DNA of 28,298 nucleotides from DASSFZ01 sp036514635 (GTDB lineage: Bacteria; Chloroflexota; Anaerolineae; Fen-1058): NCBI GenBank assembly GCA_036514635.1, contig DATBWU010000409.1:1-28298 (forward strand), read 5' to 3'. The position numbers were made by a program, and so were the translations under genes. Shown here one piece after another: positions 16,045 to 24,007 of this stretch. Each line of letters opens with the position of its first letter. Positions within the stretch are counted from its first letter, which is position 1. The notes under the pieces are model-generated. The model was not told where the DNA came from and ran no database searches. It worked only from the letters and a program-made list of their open reading frames with translations.

Positions 16045-16083
16045 GGGTCTGCTAAGGGCTTGTCCAAATATAACTTCCGTCCT

Positions 16084-16146
16084 GAGACGAAGGACCGCTT
16101 CGCGCGACGAATGACTAATGACCAATGGCTTTGGTCGTTCGTCATT
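16084..16146. repeat. Inverted-repeat element with GACGAAGGAC motif
   Basis: In the 142-base spacer between sufR and the SufT-like gene. Outer arms AATGAC (16110-16115) and GTCATT (16141-16146) enclose a second imperfect stem (ACCAA/TTTGGT). The leading GACGAAGGAC is shared with the hairpin at 10399-10440. The fold is imperfect. Confidence 0.5.
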
Positions 16147-16186
16147 GCGGTGGGAAGTTGTTCTGGACGCCTCCTAAGGAGAGAAC

Positions 16187-16516
16187 ATGTCGGACGCCGC
16201 TGAAGGAACAACTGTCGAATACACCGAGGAAGAACTTGCGCTGCGAGAAGCCCTGCGCGCAGTCGTCGATCCGGAACTGGGCATGAGCATCGTCGAGTTG
16301 GGTCTGATCCGCAAAGTGGATTTTCAGCCCGACCTGACCGACATCACGATGATCATGACGACGCCGTTTTGCCCCTACGGCCCGGCCCTGATCGAGCAGA
16401 CACGCCGTGTGGCCGAGAAGCACGTGCAAGGCCCGGTGAAGATCACGCTGGGCATGGAGATGTGGGAGCCGTCGATGATGGAAGGCGGCCCGCCGGCGGA
16501 GTGGGGACTGTACTGA
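16187..16516 (+). CDS. sufT: MIP18/DUF59 family Fe-S maturation factor, SufT-like
   Basis: A 109-residue DUF59 protein. The family core is present: LREALRAVVDPELGMSIVELGLI, then ITMIMTTPFCPYGPALIEQ with the single conserved cysteine, and a C-terminal PVKITLGMEMWEPSMM. Relatives (SufT, YitW, eukaryotic CIA2) help insert Fe-S clusters into client proteins. It has a strong AAGGAGAG Shine-Dalgarno before the ATG and lies downstream of sufR on the plus strand, so it is probably co-regulated with the Suf system. The symbol rests on family and context. Confidence 0.88.
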   Translation: MSDAAEGTTVEYTEEELALREALRAVVDPELGMSIVELGLIRKVDFQPDLTDITMIMTTPFCPYGPALIEQTRRVAEKHVQGPVKITLGMEMWEPSMMEGGPPAEWGLY

Positions 16517-16566
16517 ACGCAGATCACTTTCCGATCGCGCACGCTAATGGGTGTTGGCGCGTACAA

Positions 16567-16592
16567 CACGAGCGGGTTTTGCCCCGCTCGTG
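16567..16592 (+). terminator. Hairpin after the SufT-like gene
   Basis: Ten-base arms CACGAGCGGG (16567-16576) and CCCGCTCGTG (16583-16592) with a six-base loop, 50 bases after the stop. Only a weak T-rich tail (CTGTTCC) follows. It lies before a new promoter, so a terminator is the likely role, but efficiency is doubtful. Confidence 0.55.
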
Positions 16593-16612
16593 CTGTTCCT
16601 GGGCCACGTCGT

Positions 16613-16641
16613 TTGTCCGCCCTCCTGAAGCATGTTACAAT
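16613..16641 (+). promoter_or_regulatory. Sigma70-type promoter for the first S41 protease
   Basis: TTGTCC (16613-16618), a 17-base spacer and TACAAT (16636-16641), about 30 bases upstream of the GTG start at 16672. Spacing is ideal and both hexamers match at four to five of six positions. Confidence 0.6.
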
Positions 16642-16671
16642 CCATGTGACCAAGACTGGCAAGTCGAGCAT

Positions 16672-17853
16672 GTGCCTGTGAGTGCATCAACCTTTCGCCG
16701 GATCGCCGGCGTTTTGTTTGTGTCCCTCGCGCTGGGCGTGGCCTACCTCGCGGGGCTGCTCACCGAATCGGCCATCCGGCCCGCCGGATCGGCCGATGCC
16801 TCTTCCGCCATGCTGATCGGGGAAGCCTGGCAACTGGTCGACGGCCATTTCTTCGGCACGCTGCCGACCACACAGACGCGCACATACGCGGCGATCCGTG
16901 GAATGCTCACCCCGTTGAAGGATCCGTACACCGTGCTGATCGAGCCGTCTGCGGCGAAGCTGGAAAGCGATCAGTTGCGCGGGCAATTCGGCGGTATCGG
17001 GGCCGATCTGATGCGCGATGCCGAGGGGCATACACGACTCTCCCCCTACCCTGACGGGCCGGCGGCGCGCGCCGGCGTGCTCGAAGGCGACGAACTCCTC
17101 GCCATTGACGGTGCGGGCCTCGACGCGAATCAACCCCTCAACGAAATCGAAACCCATCTGCGTGGCGATATCGGCAGCCGTGTGCGGCTGACCCTGAATC
17201 GAGCCGGGCAGACGATCGAGATCGAAATCGAGCGGGCGCAAATTACGCCGCCCTCCACCCTGTGGCGCATGATCGACAGCGCGCCGGGCATCGGGTATAT
17301 TTCGATTCGTGTTTTCACTGATCGCACGCCCGGCGAAGTGCAACGGGCGATCGACGATTTGCGCGGACAGGGTGCGCGGGCACTGGTGATCGACGTGCGC
17401 GACAATGGCGGCGGGCTGTTGCAGGCGGCCGTCGACGTGACCGGGCAATTTGTCGACGGGCTGATCCTGATCGAGCAACAACGCGAAGGGGGCGAACGGC
17501 AATTCACCGCCACCGGTAACGGAAGTGCCCGCGATGTGCCACTCGCCGTAGTGATCAACAACAGTACGGCCAGCGCCAGCGAGATTCTGGCCGGCGCACT
17601 GCGCGATCGGGGACGCGCGGTTCTGATCGGCGAACGCACCTTCGGCAAGGGATCGGTGCAAAGCGTCTATCCGCTGTCGGATGGATCGTCGCTGCACATT
17701 ACGACGGCGGTATGGCTGACGCCCAACCGTCGCTCGCTCAATGGGCAAAGCCTGCAGCCCGACATCGAAGTGAAACGAACGGCAGACGACCGCGCCGCCG
17801 GGCGCGATCCGGTGCTCGATCGGGCCGTCGCTTACTTACAAACTCAACCATAG
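16672..17853 (+). CDS. S41-family C-terminal processing peptidase (CtpA-like), copy 1
   Basis: A secreted or membrane-anchored tail-specific protease of about 393 residues. An N-terminal hydrophobic segment (residues 12-30) anchors or exports it. A PDZ domain lies at about 105-185 (GGIGADLM, GVLEGDELLAIDG) and the S41 core follows (VIDVRDNGGGLL). The Ser/Lys dyad is Ser301 in NNSTASASEI and Lys326 in TFGKGSVQS, with the 25-residue spacing seen in CtpA. The start is uncertain: GTG 16672 and GTG 16678 are both possible and neither has a strong Shine-Dalgarno; the open frame to 16369 overlaps the SufT-like gene and is not native. A paralogue follows after 165 bases. Confidence 0.92.
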   Translation: MPVSASTFRRIAGVLFVSLALGVAYLAGLLTESAIRPAGSADASSAMLIGEAWQLVDGHFFGTLPTTQTRTYAAIRGMLTPLKDPYTVLIEPSAAKLESDQLRGQFGGIGADLMRDAEGHTRLSPYPDGPAARAGVLEGDELLAIDGAGLDANQPLNEIETHLRGDIGSRVRLTLNRAGQTIEIEIERAQITPPSTLWRMIDSAPGIGYISIRVFTDRTPGEVQRAIDDLRGQGARALVIDVRDNGGGLLQAAVDVTGQFVDGLILIEQQREGGERQFTATGNGSARDVPLAVVINNSTASASEILAGALRDRGRAVLIGERTFGKGSVQSVYPLSDGSSLHITTAVWLTPNRRSLNGQSLQPDIEVKRTADDRAAGRDPVLDRAVAYLQTQP

Positions 17854-17879
17854 CGCGGCTCCGCCGCAACCAAAGTATG

Positions 17880-17943
17880 GGACACAGATGAACGCGGACA
17901 AACACGATCAGAATCAGTGTTCATCCGTGTTCATCCGTGTTCA
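17880..17943. repeat. Dispersed repeat, copy 2, inverted pair
   Basis: GGACACAGATGAACGCGGA begins at 17880. Two tandem TTCATCCGTG units and a partial third follow at 17917-17943, in inverted sense to the first part. It lies in the 165-base spacer between the two S41 genes. It belongs to the same family as 6214, 24008, 27218 and 27634. Confidence 0.65.
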
Positions 17944-18018
17944 AAATCCTCGCGGTCATGATAGATTTTCAAGGGTAATAGTATAAGGCACATTGCCGGC
18001 AAGCAGGGACATCGGCCC

Positions 18019-19308
18019 ATGACGCAAATTGGAGAATCGAAAGAAGGGAACATGGAACGCGGCACACGCACTCTACTGTACGGATTGTTGCTGGGTATCA
18101 TCGTCGTTGGGGTGGGTGCGGGCATGTTCGCTATCGGGCTGGGCATGGGCCGCGCAGAGTCGGCCTCGCTCGCCGCCGCGACGATCGAGACGGAAGTGAC
18201 GCCCACCACCGAAATCCAAACGCCCACGATAGCGCCCGAGTCGACAAAGGGCGACATCAAACAGAAGCTGGATTTGTTCCAGGAAGCCTACGCCGTCATT
18301 CAAAGCGAGTTTTACGGAGAGATTCCCACTGATGACGATTTGGTGTACGGCGCCATTCGAGGCATGCTGCAGCGCCTCGACGACCGCTATACCACATTCC
18401 TCGAACCCAGTATTGCCGAACTCGATCGCGAAGCGCGCACCGGGACCTATGGTGGCATCGGCGCGCTGGTCGATGTGAGTGAAAGCCAGGCGCTGCGCAT
18501 TGTGCGCATCTTCAAAGGATCGCCCGCCGAGGAGAAAGGCATTCTGGCCGACGACGAGATCGTCGCCGTGGATGGCCGCTCGATCGTCGGGCTGAGCCTG
18601 GATGAAATGGTCGCGCTGGTGCGCGGCCCGGAGGGCAGCGAGGTGACGCTCACCGTTGTGCGCGAGGGTGAGGCCGAGCCGTTCGACGTCACGGTCATAC
18701 GCGCTCAGATTGAGGTTCCCTTGGTCGAATCGCGCATGATCGGCGCGGACATTGCCTACATCAGCCTGTCGCAATTCGATGGGACTGCCGTCGATCTGCT
18801 GCAACGCGAACTCGAATCCCTGCTGGCACGCAACCCGAAGGGACTCATCCTCGATCTGCGCGGCGACCCCGGCGGCTTTCTGGATCAGGCGATCGGCGTC
18901 GCCGACCTGTTTCTCGACGAGGGCCTGGTGATGATTGAGCGCACACGCGCCGGCGACGAGCGGCGCTACGACAGCCAGTCCGGGGACCCCGCCGAGGCGA
19001 TCCCGCTCGTCGTGCTGGTGGATAACGGATCGGCCAGCGCGAGCGAGATCGTCGCCGGCGCGATCCAGGATCGCAAGCGCGGCACGGTCATCGGCACACT
19101 CACCTTCGGCAAAGGCTCGGTGCAGAGTATCCACCAGTTGTCGGACGGCAGCGAGCTGCGCGTGACCATCGCGCGCTGGTTCACCCCAAACAACCGCGCC
19201 ATTCACGGCGAGGGCCTGGAGCCGGATATCGTCGTCGAGCCAGGCCAGAATGCCGACCAGGACCCGCAGCTGGATCGCGCGGTGGAGCTCCTGCGAACAT
19301 CGCAGTGA
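18019..19308 (+). CDS. S41-family C-terminal processing peptidase (CtpA-like), copy 2
   Basis: A 429-residue paralogue of the preceding protease. It has an N-terminal transmembrane segment (about residues 19-43), a Thr/Pro-rich spacer (50-75), a PDZ domain (about 143-215, with GILADDEIVAVDGRSIVG) and the S41 core (LILDLRGDPGGFLDQA). The catalytic pair is Ser340 in NGSASASEI and Lys365 in TFGKGSVQS. Two starts are credible: ATG 18019 (AGGGA nine bases upstream) and ATG 18052 (AAGAAGGG close upstream); both keep the membrane segment. Similarity to copy 1 is clear in the motifs but modest elsewhere. Both should act on extracytoplasmic protein C-termini. Confidence 0.94.
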   Translation: MTQIGESKEGNMERGTRTLLYGLLLGIIVVGVGAGMFAIGLGMGRAESASLAAATIETEVTPTTEIQTPTIAPESTKGDIKQKLDLFQEAYAVIQSEFYGEIPTDDDLVYGAIRGMLQRLDDRYTTFLEPSIAELDREARTGTYGGIGALVDVSESQALRIVRIFKGSPAEEKGILADDEIVAVDGRSIVGLSLDEMVALVRGPEGSEVTLTVVREGEAEPFDVTVIRAQIEVPLVESRMIGADIAYISLSQFDGTAVDLLQRELESLLARNPKGLILDLRGDPGGFLDQAIGVADLFLDEGLVMIERTRAGDERRYDSQSGDPAEAIPLVVLVDNGSASASEIVAGAIQDRKRGTVIGTLTFGKGSVQSIHQLSDGSELRVTIARWFTPNNRAIHGEGLEPDIVVEPGQNADQDPQLDRAVELLRTSQ

Positions 19309-19329
19309 AGCAACGGATGGGGGACGGAC

Positions 19330-19400
19330 GATCACGAAAACACATGGAACGCCGACTTCAGTCGGCGCAAAATGCCGACTAAAGTCGGCGATCCGTGATC
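19330..19400. repeat. Nested palindromic element (two hairpins inside an inverted repeat)
   Basis: Outer arms GATCACG (19330-19336) and CGTGATC (19394-19400) enclose two near-identical palindromes: CGCCGACT-TC-AGTCGGCG (19350-19367) and GCCGACT-AA-AGTCGGC (19374-19389). It lies in the 115-base spacer between the S41 gene and smpB. The layout resembles a REP doublet; there is no T-run, so it is a poor terminator candidate. Confidence 0.75.
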
Positions 19401-19423
19401 TACTGAGAATGCAAAGATAACCG

Positions 19424-19897
19424 ATGGCGCGAGTAGCAGGCGCGGACATCAAGGTCGTCGCCAGCAATCGATCGGCGACGTACGAATACACGATCGACGA
19501 GCGCTTCGAAGCAGGCCTGGCCTTGTTGGGCACCGAGGTCAAGTCGATCCGGGCCGGCGGCGCGAACCTGCGCGAAGGCTACATCCAGGTGCGCAACGGC
19601 GAAGTCTACCTGGTGAACGTGCACATCGCACCATACGATCCGGCCGGGCGCAGCGGGCACGATCCGTTGCGCCCGCGCAAATTGCTGCTGCACAAGAAGG
19701 AAATCGAGCGGCTGGAAGTGGGCAGCCGCGAGCGCGGCTGGACGATCGTGCCGCTGAAAATGTATCTGAAGAACGGTCGCCTCAAGATCGAAATCGCGCT
19801 GGCGCGCGGCAAACGCCAGTACGACAAGCGCGAGGCGATCGCCCGGCGTGACGCCCAAAGGCAAATCGAGCGGGTGCTGAAAGAACGGCGCGAATGA
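19424..19897 (+). CDS. smpB: SsrA-binding protein SmpB
   Basis: A 157-residue OB-fold protein that binds tmRNA and brings it to stalled ribosomes. Conserved blocks are present: NRSATYEYTIDERFEAGLALLGTEVKSIRAGGANLREGY, the HIAPYDP region, RKLLLHKKEI, and the C-terminal KRQYDKREAIARRD tail that enters the mRNA channel. Length is normal. No clear Shine-Dalgarno precedes ATG 19424. The tmRNA gene is about 1 kb downstream on the same strand, with one gene between. Confidence 0.97.
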   Translation: MARVAGADIKVVASNRSATYEYTIDERFEAGLALLGTEVKSIRAGGANLREGYIQVRNGEVYLVNVHIAPYDPAGRSGHDPLRPRKLLLHKKEIERLEVGSRERGWTIVPLKMYLKNGRLKIEIALARGKRQYDKREAIARRDAQRQIERVLKERRE

Positions 19898-20024
19898 GCG
19901 TGCCTTTCCGCTCTCTGCACATTTCCCGACACATTGTGGTAGTATTGATAGGGAGAGATGATCGTTAATAACCCAATACGCTGCGCCAGTCCTTCTGTTC
20001 ATTAAATAGCCAAAGGAGGCCATC

Positions 20025-20897
20025 ATGCCTGAAACAGAAGATGTTGCTTTGTTCATTGATTTCGATAACGTCCGGTATTCGCTGTTAAACGAGCGCGGAA
20101 AAGAGATCGAACCTCGTGAGTTGATGGGCAAGGCCAAGAAATACGGTCGCGTCATTGCGGCGAAAGCCTACGCCGATTTCTCCGAGCACCCGCCCGAGTT
20201 TCGCCGCAGCCTTGAAGTCGCCGGCATCGACGTACGCGATATTCCCAAAGGTGGCACGATCAAGAGCCGAAGCAAGAAATCTTCGCCCGAAATCGCCATG
20301 GTGCTCGACGTTTTCGAACTGCTGCTGGACAAACCGGCGATTGATACGTTGGTGCTGATGACCGGCGATCGCGACCTGATCCGGCTGGTGACCATGGTGC
20401 GGCATCGATTCGGCAAGCGGGTCGTCGTTTCGGGTATCCCCGAAACGGTGAGCCGCGACCTGGCCGCCGCCGCCGATGTGCTCGATCCACTTGTGCAGCC
20501 GATTCAAGAACCGGTAGCCCCGACAAGGCTGGTGGAGCAGTTCGCGGAGCCGGCTGACGCCATCGAGATTTCCGATCAGGAGCTTCGGCTGATTCGCTCG
20601 ATCCAATTTCACCAGGATCGTCCCTACCGGTCGTTCAACTTTCTGGCCGAGAAGGCCGCGTCGGAACGCAACCCGAATCGGGTGGGCGATCTGGACACCG
20701 CCAAGACGATGCTCGAAACTGCCGTGCGCGAGGGTGTTCTGATCGCAGGGGAAGTCGACACCGACATGGGATATAGCATCACGTCGTATTCGTTGAACGA
20801 GGGACATCCCAAGGTGAAGGCGGCCCTGCGCCGCGCGCCCGACGCGAACGGGCAGAAACAGCCCACGATCAACGGCGGCGAATGGTCCGTTGCCTAA
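20025..20897 (+). CDS. NYN-domain (LabA/DUF88-like) putative ribonuclease
   Basis: A 290-residue soluble protein. Residues 5-155 form an NYN (PIN-like) nuclease domain: FIDFDNVRYSL with Asp12 and Asp14, a basic patch KSRSKKSS, Asp95 in AMVLDVFELL, and Asp115/Asp117 in LMTGDRDLIRLV, giving the acidic metal-binding set. After a linker (155-185), residues ~186-275 look like a winged-helix or OST-HTH-like nucleic-acid-binding domain (ELRLIRSIQ, AKTMLETAVREGVLIAGE). The Shine-Dalgarno AAAGGAGG is ideally spaced. It lies between smpB and ssrA on the same strand; its last codons contain the ssrA -35 box. Target RNA is unknown; proximity to the tmRNA system suggests RNA quality control, which is inference. 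Confidence 0.85.
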   Translation: MPETEDVALFIDFDNVRYSLLNERGKEIEPRELMGKAKKYGRVIAAKAYADFSEHPPEFRRSLEVAGIDVRDIPKGGTIKSRSKKSSPEIAMVLDVFELLLDKPAIDTLVLMTGDRDLIRLVTMVRHRFGKRVVVSGIPETVSRDLAAAADVLDPLVQPIQEPVAPTRLVEQFAEPADAIEISDQELRLIRSIQFHQDRPYRSFNFLAEKAASERNPNRVGDLDTAKTMLETAVREGVLIAGEVDTDMGYSITSYSLNEGHPKVKAALRRAPDANGQKQPTINGGEWSVA

Positions 20898-20918
20898 TGG
20901 GCGCGACGGCGTTATAAT
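20890..20918 (+). promoter_or_regulatory. ssrA promoter
   Basis: TTGCCT (20890-20895), a 17-base spacer and perfect TATAAT (20913-20918), 11 bases before the tmRNA 5' end. The -35 hexamer overlaps the stop codon of the NYN gene. Confidence 0.85.
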
Positions 20919-20929
20919 TGCGGTTGCAT

Positions 20930-21318
20930 GGGGATGCACTGGCTTCGACGGGGAATGGTCGAGTCACGTGTGGCAAGCCGGGGCGCTCTGAACCTCGTCA
21001 ACAACGGAGCACAACACAGGTGCCAATCGCACCCAGTACGCGGCTCTGCCTCTCGCTGCATAAGCGAGTCGCAAGCCCGGTCACCTGCGGGTGACCCGTC
21101 CGCCTCGATCTCGCGCCGGTGGGTCGAGGACCGGGCGTGACAATGCCGGCGTGCGGCCTGCCTGACGCCGATAATGCGGGCCAAAGAGACCATCGGCTGG
21201 CTCCAGCGATACCGGGTCGATTGAGGTCGCCGGAGCGAGAACCCAGCAATCGACTAAGCTTGTAGGCATGCGGGATCACCTTCTTCGGACGCGGGTTCGA
21301 TTCCCGCCATCTCCACCA
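20930..21318 (+). ncRNA. ssrA: Transfer-messenger RNA (tmRNA)
   Basis: One-piece tmRNA of about 389 nt that rescues stalled ribosomes. The 5' end GGGGATGCACTGGCTTCGAC matches the universal tmRNA start. The 3' end has a T-arm (GCGGGTTCGATTCCCGC) and CATCTCC-A-CCA with CCA encoded. The acceptor stem pairs GGGGATG with CATCTCC, with one G-U. The tag reading frame is at 21022-21063 and gives ANRTQYAALPLAA, with the expected -LAA end. It has its own promoter and terminator. SmpB is encoded about 1 kb upstream. Confidence 0.97.
21022..21063 (+). other. tmRNA tag-peptide reading frame
   Basis: The resume codon GCC at 21022 starts a 13-codon frame, ANRTQYAALPLAA, ending at TAA (21061-21063). The N-terminal Ala-Asn and C-terminal Leu-Ala-Ala are typical of tmRNA tags and of ClpXP-type degrons. 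No other frame in this region gives an -AA end. Confidence 0.88.
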
Positions 21319-21323
21319 TGCGC

Positions 21324-21362
21324 AAGATGCCCGACTCGACGAGTCGGGCATCTTCGTTTTTA
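21324..21362 (+). terminator. Rho-independent terminator of ssrA
   Basis: Thirteen-base arms AAGATGCCCGACT (21324-21336) and AGTCGGGCATCTT (21342-21354) with a five-base loop, followed by CGTTTTTAT. It begins five bases after the tmRNA CCA end. Confidence 0.92.
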
Positions 21363-21394
21363 TAGCGAGGCCCGGCGCTCAGGCCGGGTCGAAC

Positions 21395-21424
21395 AAAAAA
21401 GCCCGCCGGGACAACTACCCGGCG
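21395..21424 (-). terminator. Rho-independent terminator facing recJ
   Basis: Read on the minus strand, CGCCGGG (21418-21424), a seven-base loop, CCCGGCG (21404-21410), then GGC and a run of six T (21395-21400). It should stop leftward transcription from recJ before it enters ssrA. A second weaker CCCGGC/GCCGGG stem lies at 21371-21388. Confidence 0.75.
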
Positions 21425-21637
21425 TTCTGGAGAGCCCTTATCCATCAGGGTGGGAATCTGCGGCGCGCATGGTTGCGCTTATCGACTCGATTCCCTGGTC
21501 TTTTCAGTGTTGGCTCTCGACGCGAACAGGTCTCCAGCGGGCTATTCTGCCTGCATGATAATCCAATTGCCAGGTATAAGCAAGTGACGATTGTCATTCG
21601 CGGGGTGCATTTAGCACGTGGCGTCGTCCTTAACGCC
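21425..21637. other. Spacer between the terminators and recJ, nothing recognised
   Basis: About 210 bases of 3' trailer of recJ. Short open frames cross it, but none has an RBS plus a family-like sequence, and I see no clear repeat or RNA structure. Confidence 0.5.
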
Positions 21638-23965
21638 TCAGTCCAGGCCGAGCACTGTCGTCGCCTCGCAACGTCGATAATAGGCGCGGTAGGCGGCGGT
21701 CTCGGCCAGGAGCGTCTTCAACTGCAATTCGATTTCTTCTCGTTGCAGATCGTCTTCTCCAACTCGCCCGTCAGCCGGGCCAAGGCGCAGGACGTCGGGT
21801 TCATCTTCCAGAATCGCAATCTGCCCCCTCGCTGCCAGCCACTCGATGCCTTTGCGCACCGCCGCCGTGCGCTGACCGGCTGCTGCGGCCAGCCTCGGCA
21901 CATCGACGCGCCCTTCGCGCCGATTAAGATCGTGCTTCAACAAACCGGCCAATCGCCGGATGAATGCCTCGCTCCGGTCATCAACTTCATCGGCGTCACA
22001 CAGATAGACACGCTTCGGCGAGACGTGCTCCAACGCCGATTCAAGTTCCTTCGGCCCGGCCGGCGCGCGCCAGATGACCAGCACATCGGCGGGTTCTAAA
22101 TCGGGGCGGCGGTGGGCGGGAAGACCCTGTGGCAGTTCCCCGTCGGCCCAGATGACGTGGTGCACGTTGCGCAGTTCGTTCAGTCGATCTCGGACATCCG
22201 GCACATGCCGCCAGTCAATGACCTCGATGGTCGGGGCGGCTACTTCGACCGGAACAGCCTCGATGACGCGCGCGTCGATCCACTCAATCGACAATGCCTG
22301 CGCGCCGCGATAATCGGTGCTCTTGACGGTGAACGCCACGTCGAGCCGGCCCTCGGGCAGGTCTTCATCCGCGCCGCGCCACCACACCATACGCTGCGAA
22401 GCCCCCTGCCCGTCTTCGACGATCACCTCGCGATGCTCGCCGCGCCGACCAAACGGCCGCGCGTTTGCGATCACAACGTCACGTGCGGCGAGCGTGACCG
22501 GCGGATTGCCTTCGCCGAAAGGAGCCAGTCGCTCGATCTGTTGCGCCAGCTCAAGTGTGAGACTGCTCAACGAGACAAATGCATCGATCGGCGTGCCCAC
22601 TGGCGCGGCCGCTCGATCCCAGATCGCATCGACGGCCCGCGATAACGCCTTGCGGAAGATCGGAATATCATCGGTACGTAGTGAGACGCCCGCCGCGCCC
22701 GGATGTCCGCCGAAGTGAATCAAGTATTCGCGGACTGCGGCCAGCGCCCTCGAAATATCGATGCCCGGCACGGAGCGAGCCGAGCCGCGCGCGCGGCCAT
22801 CCTCAGAGGTCACCAACAGGACGGTCGGGCGAGCGTGCTTCTCGGCGAGGCGCGCGGCGACCGGGCCGATCACTCCGGCATGCCAGTGCGGGTTGGGCAG
22901 CACCAGCACCGGATCGTCCAGCAGAGACGAGTCTTTGGCGATCTGTTCTTGCGCGGCGGCGTACACCTGCTCGGTCAGAATGCGTCGCTGGTTGTTCAGC
23001 GCTTCGATCTGAGAAGCGATGATGCGGGCGCGCGTCAGATCGTTCGTCGTCAGCAGCTCGACGGCGAGCGTCGCATCGCCCAGACGGCCGATCGCATTCA
23101 GGCGCGGCCCCAGCGCAAAACCGATGTGATCTGCCGTGAGATTCGTCGGATCGAGCCGGGCGAACTGCATCAGCATCTGAAGCCCCAGTCGCTGCGGTTG
23201 CCGCAGTCGATCGAGACCGAGCTGGAGCAGATAACGAGTATCGGACACCTGCCGGGCCACATCGGCGACAATGCCAAGCGCGACCAGATCGAGATACCCG
23301 CGAGCGGCATCTCCTGATGCCGATGGGGCTCCGGCCTTTCCCGCCAGATACAGAACCTGCTGCGCCAGCGCGAAGGCCACACCCACACCCGGCAAGTCGC
23401 GGAGCGAATGCCCGGCCGGCAGGCGCTTCGGATTAACTACGGCATCAGCCCGGGGAAGCGCATCGGGCAGGTCGTGATGATCGGTGACGATCACCGTCAG
23501 CCCGCGCGCCTTGGCGTGCGCGACGGCCTCGTGCTCGGCAATGCCCGTGTCGCACGTCAGCAGCACGTCGATGTGCTGTGCGTCCAGCAGGCGATCGAGC
23601 GAGTCGATTTTGATGCCATGCGATTCAATCAAGCGTTGCGGCACGTAGAACACCACCTCCGCCTCTAGCGCGCGCAGCATCGACACAAGAAGCGCCGTCG
23701 CCGTCTGCCCATCGACATCGAAATCGCCCCACACCAGGATGCGGCGGCGACGCAGGATGGCATCGTATAGCGTGCGCGCGGCGAGGTCGAGGTCGGGCAG
23801 CGCGGTGGGAGGCGCGGGCGCGTATTGATTTGGATCGAGGAAGCCCAGCGCGGCAGCGGGATCGGTCAGCCCGCGCCGGGCCAGGATGTCCGCGACCAGC
23901 GGATGCCCGCCGACGGCGGCGCGCAGAGAGTCAGAGGTCTCAATCGGAGAAGGCTCAAGCCACAT
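21638..23965 (-). CDS. recJ: Single-stranded-DNA exonuclease RecJ with C-terminal extension
   Basis: A 5'-3' ssDNA exonuclease of about 775 residues acting in recombination and mismatch repair. DHH-phosphoesterase motifs are intact: WGDFDVDG (81-88 counting from TTG 23971), LLTCDTG (Asp141), TDHHDLP (164-166) and DLPGVGVAFALAQ. The DHHA1 domain has HWHAGVIGPVAARLAE and the GG motif HFGGHPGAAG. The OB domain follows (~450-565). The last ~200 residues are beyond the E. coli-size enzyme and include a winged-helix-like segment (VDVPRLAAAAGQRTAAVRKGIEWLAARGQIAILEDE). ATG 23965 is preferred to TTG 23971. It lies 64 bases downstream of the PD-(D/E)XK nuclease gene on the same strand. Confidence 0.96.
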   Translation of the reverse strand: MWLEPSPIETSDSLRAAVGGHPLVADILARRGLTDPAAALGFLDPNQYAPAPPTALPDLDLAARTLYDAILRRRRILVWGDFDVDGQTATALLVSMLRALEAEVVFYVPQRLIESHGIKIDSLDRLLDAQHIDVLLTCDTGIAEHEAVAHAKARGLTVIVTDHHDLPDALPRADAVVNPKRLPAGHSLRDLPGVGVAFALAQQVLYLAGKAGAPSASGDAARGYLDLVALGIVADVARQVSDTRYLLQLGLDRLRQPQRLGLQMLMQFARLDPTNLTADHIGFALGPRLNAIGRLGDATLAVELLTTNDLTRARIIASQIEALNNQRRILTEQVYAAAQEQIAKDSSLLDDPVLVLPNPHWHAGVIGPVAARLAEKHARPTVLLVTSEDGRARGSARSVPGIDISRALAAVREYLIHFGGHPGAAGVSLRTDDIPIFRKALSRAVDAIWDRAAAPVGTPIDAFVSLSSLTLELAQQIERLAPFGEGNPPVTLAARDVVIANARPFGRRGEHREVIVEDGQGASQRMVWWRGADEDLPEGRLDVAFTVKSTDYRGAQALSIEWIDARVIEAVPVEVAAPTIEVIDWRHVPDVRDRLNELRNVHHVIWADGELPQGLPAHRRPDLEPADVLVIWRAPAGPKELESALEHVSPKRVYLCDADEVDDRSEAFIRRLAGLLKHDLNRREGRVDVPRLAAAAGQRTAAVRKGIEWLAARGQIAILEDEPDVLRLGPADGRVGEDDLQREEIELQLKTLLAETAAYRAYYRRCEATTVLGLD

Positions 23966-24007
23966 CGGCAACGGATAGGCAACGAATAAACGGATGGCTC
24001 ATAGTTT

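Noticed and set aside
18073..19542. Long open frame (489 codons) on the minus strand across the second S41 gene
   Set aside because: It mirrors a protease with intact catalytic motifs, has no recognisable family sequence, and is the usual antisense opening in GC-rich DNA.
21270..21318. A separate tRNA gene
   Set aside because: The T-arm and CCA end belong to the tmRNA, whose 5' half of the acceptor stem is at 20930-20936.
20930..21637. Integration site or genomic island at the ssrA 3' end
   Set aside because: ssrA is a common target, but no integrase gene or duplicated ssrA 3' end follows; recJ and repair genes come next.
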